A stretch of 10,532 nt of DNA, taken from JAFMIT01 sp049421205. GTDB lineage: Bacteria > Actinomycetota > Actinomycetes > S36-B12 > UBA5976. The notes under the pieces are model-generated. The model searched no databases and was not told where the DNA came from. It saw nothing but the letters and a program-made list of their open reading frames with translations. The stretch lies in NCBI GenBank assembly GCA_049421205.1, contig JBMSMQ010000032.1:1-10532 (forward strand), in the 5' to 3' direction. Positions 6,817-10,532 of the stretch are shown here, piece by piece. The stretch's first letter is position 1. Each line of letters opens with the position of its first letter. The position numbers and the translations under genes are program-made.

Positions 6817-8019
6817 TTACGCGCCAATTAGCGCTTGGAACTGACCCTCGTAGGACGCTTGTTCAGAATCTGTGAGCGCTTTGAAGACCTGTACCTTTGC
6901 CAAAGTTTCGTCGTCTGGGAAGATTGCTGGATTATCGACCTGTGAAGGATCGATGTCACCCATCGCATCGCGAGCACCTTCAACTGGACAGATGTAGTTC
7001 ACATATGCAGCGACGCGGGCAGCGTTCACTGGATCGTAATAGAAGTTCATCCAGGTTTCAGCATTCTTCTTGTGGGTTGCACCAATAGGAATGATCAAGT
7101 TGTCAGTCCAGAGTGTTCCTCCAGAATCTGGAATGGAAAAGCCATACTTCTTGGTGTTGTTCAACATATCTCCAGACCACGCAATTGCAGCAGCGACCTG
7201 ACCGTCCGCCATCAGGGACTTGTAATCATTTCCAGTTACCTGTCGAATCTGTCCACTGTCAATTTGCTCCTGGAAATATGCGATTCCTGCTTCAAAGTCT
7301 GCGGCAGAAAAATCATCGGCACGTTTTCCAAGTGCCATCAGTGCAAGACCCATTGAGTCACGCATTTCACTGAGAATTGTTACTCGACCTTTGAGTTTTG
7401 GATCCCATAGTTCTTCAAGACTTGTCAACTCATCTTTGCCGGTGAGATCTTTTAAAACACTGCGGTTCCAACCAATACCACCAAATCCGCTTTGCCATGG
7501 CAAGCTTTTGTCGCGATTGGGATCAAACCCAACTCCTTGCCACGCCGCTCCCACATTGGAAGCGTTTGCAATATTGTCTTTGTTGAGACTTTGGGCATAG
7601 CCTTTAGAAATCCAAAGGGCCGCCATCCAGTCGGTCGGTGTCACTATGTCGCGCCCGATACCTTGTCCTGCTTCAAGTTGAGTTCGAACCTTTGCGTAGA
7701 ACTCATTGTTATCGTTGTAATCTTCATCGTACTGAACGCTGATACCTGTTTGCTCTGTAAATAAATCAAGCGTTGGTCGATTGCCGTCATCATCAATATC
7801 AATGTAATCAATCCACGTAGACCAAATTAGAGTCTTTTCAGTATCGGAAAGATCTTCAACTTCACTGGGAGTAGGTGATGCATTTTCACTTCCACCTACA
7901 CCGCACGCCGATGCAACAGCAGCAGCTGCGCCAAGTGCTCCGAACTGCAAAACACGACGACGAGAGAGCGCATTGATAAGCGCTTTGGTTTGAGGATCAA
8001 GAGGTTGATTGTTTTCCAT
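6817..8019 (-). CDS. potD: polyamine ABC transporter substrate-binding lipoprotein (PotD/PotF-like), Tat-exported
   Basis: This 400-residue extracytoplasmic solute-binding protein captures the polyamine and delivers it to PotBC. The N-terminus carries a twin-arginine motif, SRRRVLQ (19-25), a short hydrophobic stretch and a lipobox-like ASAC with C39 as the likely lipidated residue, followed by a low-complexity Ser/Thr/Pro/Glu linker. The mature part follows PotD: WSTWIDY (66-72), YNDNNEFYAKV (91-101), TPTDW (117-121), LPWQSGFGGIGWN (163-175), SEMRDSMG (207-214), AWSGDM (260-265) and LWTDN (283-287), where aromatic and acidic side chains line the polyamine pocket in the family. Which polyamine is bound cannot be read from the sequence. 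The start is supported by AAGGAAAGG at 8027-8035, 7 nt upstream. The gene follows the aldehyde dehydrogenase gene after 14 bp. Confidence 0.93.
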   Translation of the reverse strand: MENNQPLDPQTKALINALSRRRVLQFGALGAAAAVASACGVGGSENASPTPSEVEDLSDTEKTLIWSTWIDYIDIDDDGNRPTLDLFTEQTGISVQYDEDYNDNNEFYAKVRTQLEAGQGIGRDIVTPTDWMAALWISKGYAQSLNKDNIANASNVGAAWQGVGFDPNRDKSLPWQSGFGGIGWNRSVLKDLTGKDELTSLEELWDPKLKGRVTILSEMRDSMGLALMALGKRADDFSAADFEAGIAYFQEQIDSGQIRQVTGNDYKSLMADGQVAAAIAWSGDMLNNTKKYGFSIPDSGGTLWTDNLIIPIGATHKKNAETWMNFYYDPVNAARVAAYVNYICPVEGARDAMGDIDPSQVDNPAIFPDDETLAKVQVFKALTDSEQASYEGQFQALIGA

Positions 8020-8026
8020 TGTTATA

Positions 8027-8035
8027 CCTTTCCTT
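8027..8035 (-). promoter_or_regulatory. strong ribosome-binding site of potD
   Basis: AAGGAAAGG on the minus strand lies 7 nt before the potD ATG and overlaps the TAA of the upstream dehydrogenase gene. It is among the clearest Shine-Dalgarno sites in the window. This fits a binding protein that must be made in excess over the other transporter subunits. Confidence 0.6.
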
Positions 8036-9467
8036 ATTTCGCTATGTTTGCCATGACGTGCTTGATACGAGTGTAATCTTCAAATCCATACATTGATAAA
8101 TCTTTACCATAGCCGGAGTGTTTAAAACCACCGTGTGGCATTTCGGACACCATCGGAATGTGGGTATTGATCCACACTGCACCAAAATCAAGATACTTTG
8201 CTACCCGAAGTGCGCGGCCAACGTTCTCTGTCCAGACACTTGAAGCCAGCCCGTACTCAACTCCATTGGCAAGTGCAAGGGCTTCATCTTCATCTTTGAA
8301 TGATTGGCACGTGATAACTGGGCCAAAGATTTCTTGTTGAATCATTTCATCATCTTGGCGCAAATTTGCAACGACTGTAGGTTCGATAAAGAATCCATTT
8401 CCGCCTTGAGCCTTGCCACCTGCGACGATTTCCGCATGTGCAGGTTTTCGCTCCAGAAAACCAAGTACTCGTTGCAATTGCATTTTGTTGTTCACGGGCG
8501 GAACAAATCCTTCTCCTGCTACTCCGCCAACAAATGTAGTTTGGGTGTTCTTAGCTTGCTCGGCAAGTGCAGCGACGAATTTGTCATAAATTTTTTCTGA
8601 TACCAGAATTCGAGTTGCGGCAGTGCAATCTTGTCCCGCATTGAAATAGCCCGCAATCGCTAACCACTCAGTTGCGGCTTCAATATCGGCATCTTCGAAG
8701 ACAACAACCGGGGCTTTCCCTCCAAGTTCCAAATGAACACGCTTCAAATCCATCGCAGCAGACTTTGCAACTTCCATACCTGCTCGAACTGACCCAGTAA
8801 TTGCGACCATCTGTGGAGTTTTGTGTTCAACAACCATTCGACCAGTGTCTCGATCACCTGTAACAACATTCACAACACCTGGAGGCAAAACTTCCGCCAT
8901 AAGTTCTGCCATACGGACTGTTGTCACTGGAGTGGTATCGGAAGGTTTCAGAACAACTGTATTTCCAGCAGCAATTGCTGGTGCGAACTTCCACACCGCC
9001 ATCATCATTGGGTAATTCCAAGGAGTGACTTGACCAATGACACCAATTGGTTCACGGCGGATAAATGAAGTGAATCCAGCGTTATATTCACCAGCACTCT
9101 TGCCTTCTAAATTGCGTGCAGCACCTGCGAAGAAACGAATTTGATCAAGCATCGGTGGAATTTCTTCAGCGTTAGTAACTGCTATCGGCTTTCCAGTATT
9201 TTCTGATTCAAGTGCAACTATTTCATCTGCGTGCTTCTCAAAAATGTCTGCTACGGCCAGAAGGGCTTTTTGCCGTTGCGACGGTGTCGTCTCTCGCCAT
9301 TCGGTAAATGCATTACTTGCCGCTTCATAGGCGCGGTCGATATCGCTCGCACCACTTATTGGCGCTTGAGCAAAAACTTCTCCAGTTGTTGGGTTCACTA
9401 AATCTGAGTAACTGTTAGTACTTGGCTCAACTGATTGTCCATTGATAACGTTCTTGAGCTTTCGCAT
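8034..9467 (-). CDS. patD: gamma-aminobutyraldehyde dehydrogenase (PatD-like, NAD-dependent)
   Basis: This 477-residue aldehyde dehydrogenase is predicted to oxidise 4-aminobutanal, from putrescine deamination, to GABA. Landmarks are VTPWNYPMM with N151, the cofactor-binding VLKPSDTTP (172-180, K174), the general base E247 in LELGGKAP, the nucleophile C281 in GYFNAGQDCTAATR and EIFGPV (379-384). The GYFNAGQDCTAA block, the PWNYPxMMAxWK stretch and the C-terminal SEMPHGG...SGYGKD...YGxEDYTxxxHVM pattern closely match E. coli PatD (YdcW), which separates it from general betaine or succinate-semialdehyde dehydrogenases, although related omega-amino aldehydes could also be used. It leads the operon and is followed 14 bp later by potD. 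The ATG at 9467 has an AGAGAGG site at 9473-9479 with a 5-nt spacer. Downstream steps are supplied by gabT at the other end of the window. Confidence 0.92.
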   Translation of the reverse strand: MRKLKNVINGQSVEPSTNSYSDLVNPTTGEVFAQAPISGASDIDRAYEAASNAFTEWRETTPSQRQKALLAVADIFEKHADEIVALESENTGKPIAVTNAEEIPPMLDQIRFFAGAARNLEGKSAGEYNAGFTSFIRREPIGVIGQVTPWNYPMMMAVWKFAPAIAAGNTVVLKPSDTTPVTTVRMAELMAEVLPPGVVNVVTGDRDTGRMVVEHKTPQMVAITGSVRAGMEVAKSAAMDLKRVHLELGGKAPVVVFEDADIEAATEWLAIAGYFNAGQDCTAATRILVSEKIYDKFVAALAEQAKNTQTTFVGGVAGEGFVPPVNNKMQLQRVLGFLERKPAHAEIVAGGKAQGGNGFFIEPTVVANLRQDDEMIQQEIFGPVITCQSFKDEDEALALANGVEYGLASSVWTENVGRALRVAKYLDFGAVWINTHIPMVSEMPHGGFKHSGYGKDLSMYGFEDYTRIKHVMANIAK

Positions 9468-9657
9468 TGCGACCTCTCTGTGTGGGTAGAGGCATAGGGT
9501 AGAGAAAAATCACGCATTGGACTAGAGATTTAAACGTGTCATTTCTCATTCGTAACGATTTGATAACGGAATGCTGAGGAACCTTGTCCTGCCCTTGTCT
9601 TTCATCCGACTCCTAGGCACACTCCCCTCCACCTCTTACTGAAAGTAACGATAACCA
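9468..9657. promoter_or_regulatory. divergent promoter region of the patD-pot operon and the aminotransferase gene
   Basis: This is the longest gap in the window. For the minus-strand operon, TACCCT (9501 to 9496) is a TANNNT -10 candidate with TAGTCC (9524 to 9519) 17 bp upstream; the latter resembles TAGACC in the equivalent place before gabT. AGAGAGG at 9473-9479 is the ribosome-binding site. For the plus-strand aminotransferase, TAACGA at 9646-9651 lies 6 nt before the GTG and could be a leaderless -10, though it lacks the final T. The sequence GTAACGAT occurs at 9552-9559 and 9645-9652, with a further TAACG at 9564-9568. The plus strand is pyrimidine-rich from about 9583 to 9640. A possible 19-codon ORF lies on the minus strand at 9546-9605. 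Confidence 0.45.
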
Positions 9658-10532
9658 GTGACTATCGAAGAACTGGAACTTTACGCTAAGCAAAATCTCT
9701 GGATGTGTTTCACCAAGCACGCGCAATACGACCAAGGGGAAGAAATCCCCATCATCGTTCGCGGCGAAGGTGCCTACGTTTTTGACCAACACGGAAAGCG
9801 AATTTTTGACGGCCTCGCTGGCCTCTTCACTTGCCAGATTGGACATGGACGCAGAGAACTTGGTGAAGCAGCCTTGAAACAGGCAGAGCTTCTTGAATTT
9901 TTCCCACTGTGGACCTATGGGCATCCCGCAGCAATTGAACTTGCCCACAAACTCAGTGGCTATGCACCAGGAGATCTCAACCGGGTCTTCTTTACGTCAA
10001 GTGGTAGCGAATCTGTGGAATCGGCTTGGAAACTCGCAAAGCAGTATTTCAAATTGCGTGGGAAGCCGATGAAACACAAGGTCATTAGTCGTTATCTGGC
10101 CTATCACGGAACGACAATGGGAGCCCTTTCAATCACTGGCATCCCTGTTGCAAAACAATGGTTCGAGCCACTTGTACCATCAACAATTCGAGTGCCGAAC
10201 GCAAACTACTATCGCGCACCCGAATATGTGGCCCATGATGAGGTTGCCTTTGGACAGTGGGCTGCAAACCAAATTGAACAAGCCATCATGATGGAAGGAC
10301 CAGACACCATTGCGGCGGTGTTCTTGGAACCTGTTCAAAATGTTGGAGGATGTTTCCCATCTCCTCCCGGCTATCTTGAACGGGTTCGTGAGATTTGCAC
10401 TCAATACGACGTGTTGATGGTTGCTGATGAAACCATTACCGGATTTGGACGTATTGGAGAAATGTTCGCAATCAACCGCTACAACGTCGTCCCTGACATC
10501 ATCACCTGTGCGAAGGGATTGTCATCTGGCTA
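9658..10532 (+). CDS. class III aminotransferase, SpuC/Rv3329-like (probable putrescine-pyruvate type), 3' truncated
   Basis: The first 291 codons are in the window and the gene runs off the right edge. It resembles actinobacterial class III omega-amine aminotransferases such as M. tuberculosis Rv3329, and more distantly the putrescine-pyruvate aminotransferase SpuC. Landmarks are LWMCFTKHAQYD (14-25), DGLAGLFTCQIGHGR (51-65), the PLP phosphate-binding FFTSSGSESVESAWK (111-125), AYHGTT (148-153), FLEPVQNVGG (222-231), the ring-nitrogen aspartate D257 and the Schiff-base lysine K286 in ITCAKGLSSGY. T259 replaces the usual valine or isoleucine after the DE pair. The start is GTG at 9658: an in-frame TAA lies at 9652 and the N-terminus fits the family. 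Context suggests transfer from putrescine to pyruvate, giving 4-aminobutanal for the divergent dehydrogenase. Beta-alanine or another omega-amine is possible. Confidence 0.85.
   Translation, partial: MTIEELELYAKQNLWMCFTKHAQYDQGEEIPIIVRGEGAYVFDQHGKRIFDGLAGLFTCQIGHGRRELGEAALKQAELLEFFPLWTYGHPAAIELAHKLSGYAPGDLNRVFFTSSGSESVESAWKLAKQYFKLRGKPMKHKVISRYLAYHGTTMGALSITGIPVAKQWFEPLVPSTIRVPNANYYRAPEYVAHDEVAFGQWAANQIEQAIMMEGPDTIAAVFLEPVQNVGGCFPSPPGYLERVREICTQYDVLMVADETITGFGRIGEMFAINRYNVVPDIITCAKGLSSG

Noticed and set aside
9613..9948. 111-codon minus-strand frame over the start of the aminotransferase gene
   Set aside because: It is antisense to the conserved PLP enzyme, resembles no family and fits the codon shadow of that gene.

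Overview
This window is a compact catabolic island for polyamines (putrescine, spermidine and agmatine) from what looks like a low-GC actinobacterium. The proteins resemble actinobacterial versions: the GabT, the SpuC/Rv3329-type aminotransferase, the agmatinase with an RGYWP-type segment, and the Tat-exported lipoprotein PotD. G+C is only about 45-48% by hand count of two sample lines. Dense packing, 4-bp gene overlaps and start codons lacking Shine-Dalgarno sites suit a streamlined planktonic actinobacterium such as the freshwater acI/Nanopelagicales group. That placement is inference; there is no rRNA or marker gene here.

Layout from left to right. (1) Positions 68-1417 (+): gabT, GABA aminotransferase. 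(2) 1424-2434 (-): agmatinase-family ureohydrolase, convergent with gabT and 6 bp from it. (3) 2435-2529: short divergent promoter region with an imperfect direct repeat and a small palindrome. (4) 2530-3945 (+): PuuB-like FAD amine oxidase. (5) 3942-9467 (-): a five-gene operon, transcribed right to left, in the order gamma-aminobutyraldehyde dehydrogenase, potD, potA, potB, potC. Its last stop codon overlaps the stop codon of the oxidase. (6) 9468-9657: 190-bp divergent regulatory region. (7) 9658 to the window end (+): SpuC-like class III aminotransferase, cut by the window edge after its PLP lysine.

How the genes fit together (inference from families). PotABCD imports polyamines. Agmatinase makes putrescine plus urea from agmatine, or GABA plus urea if its substrate is 4-guanidinobutyrate. 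The SpuC-like transaminase, perhaps alongside the FAD oxidase, deaminates putrescine to 4-aminobutanal. The PatD-like dehydrogenase oxidises this to GABA, and GabT turns GABA into succinate semialdehyde. Succinate-semialdehyde dehydrogenase, gamma-glutamylputrescine synthetase and any dedicated regulator are not in this window.

No tRNA, rRNA, CRISPR array, insertion sequence or phage gene was seen, and none of the genes is visibly broken. The least ordinary signals are regulatory. gabT and the agmatinase gene share a nearly identical start region that looks like a leaderless promoter. The agmatinase/oxidase spacer carries a long imperfect direct repeat. A possible 19-codon leader ORF lies ahead of the transport operon.
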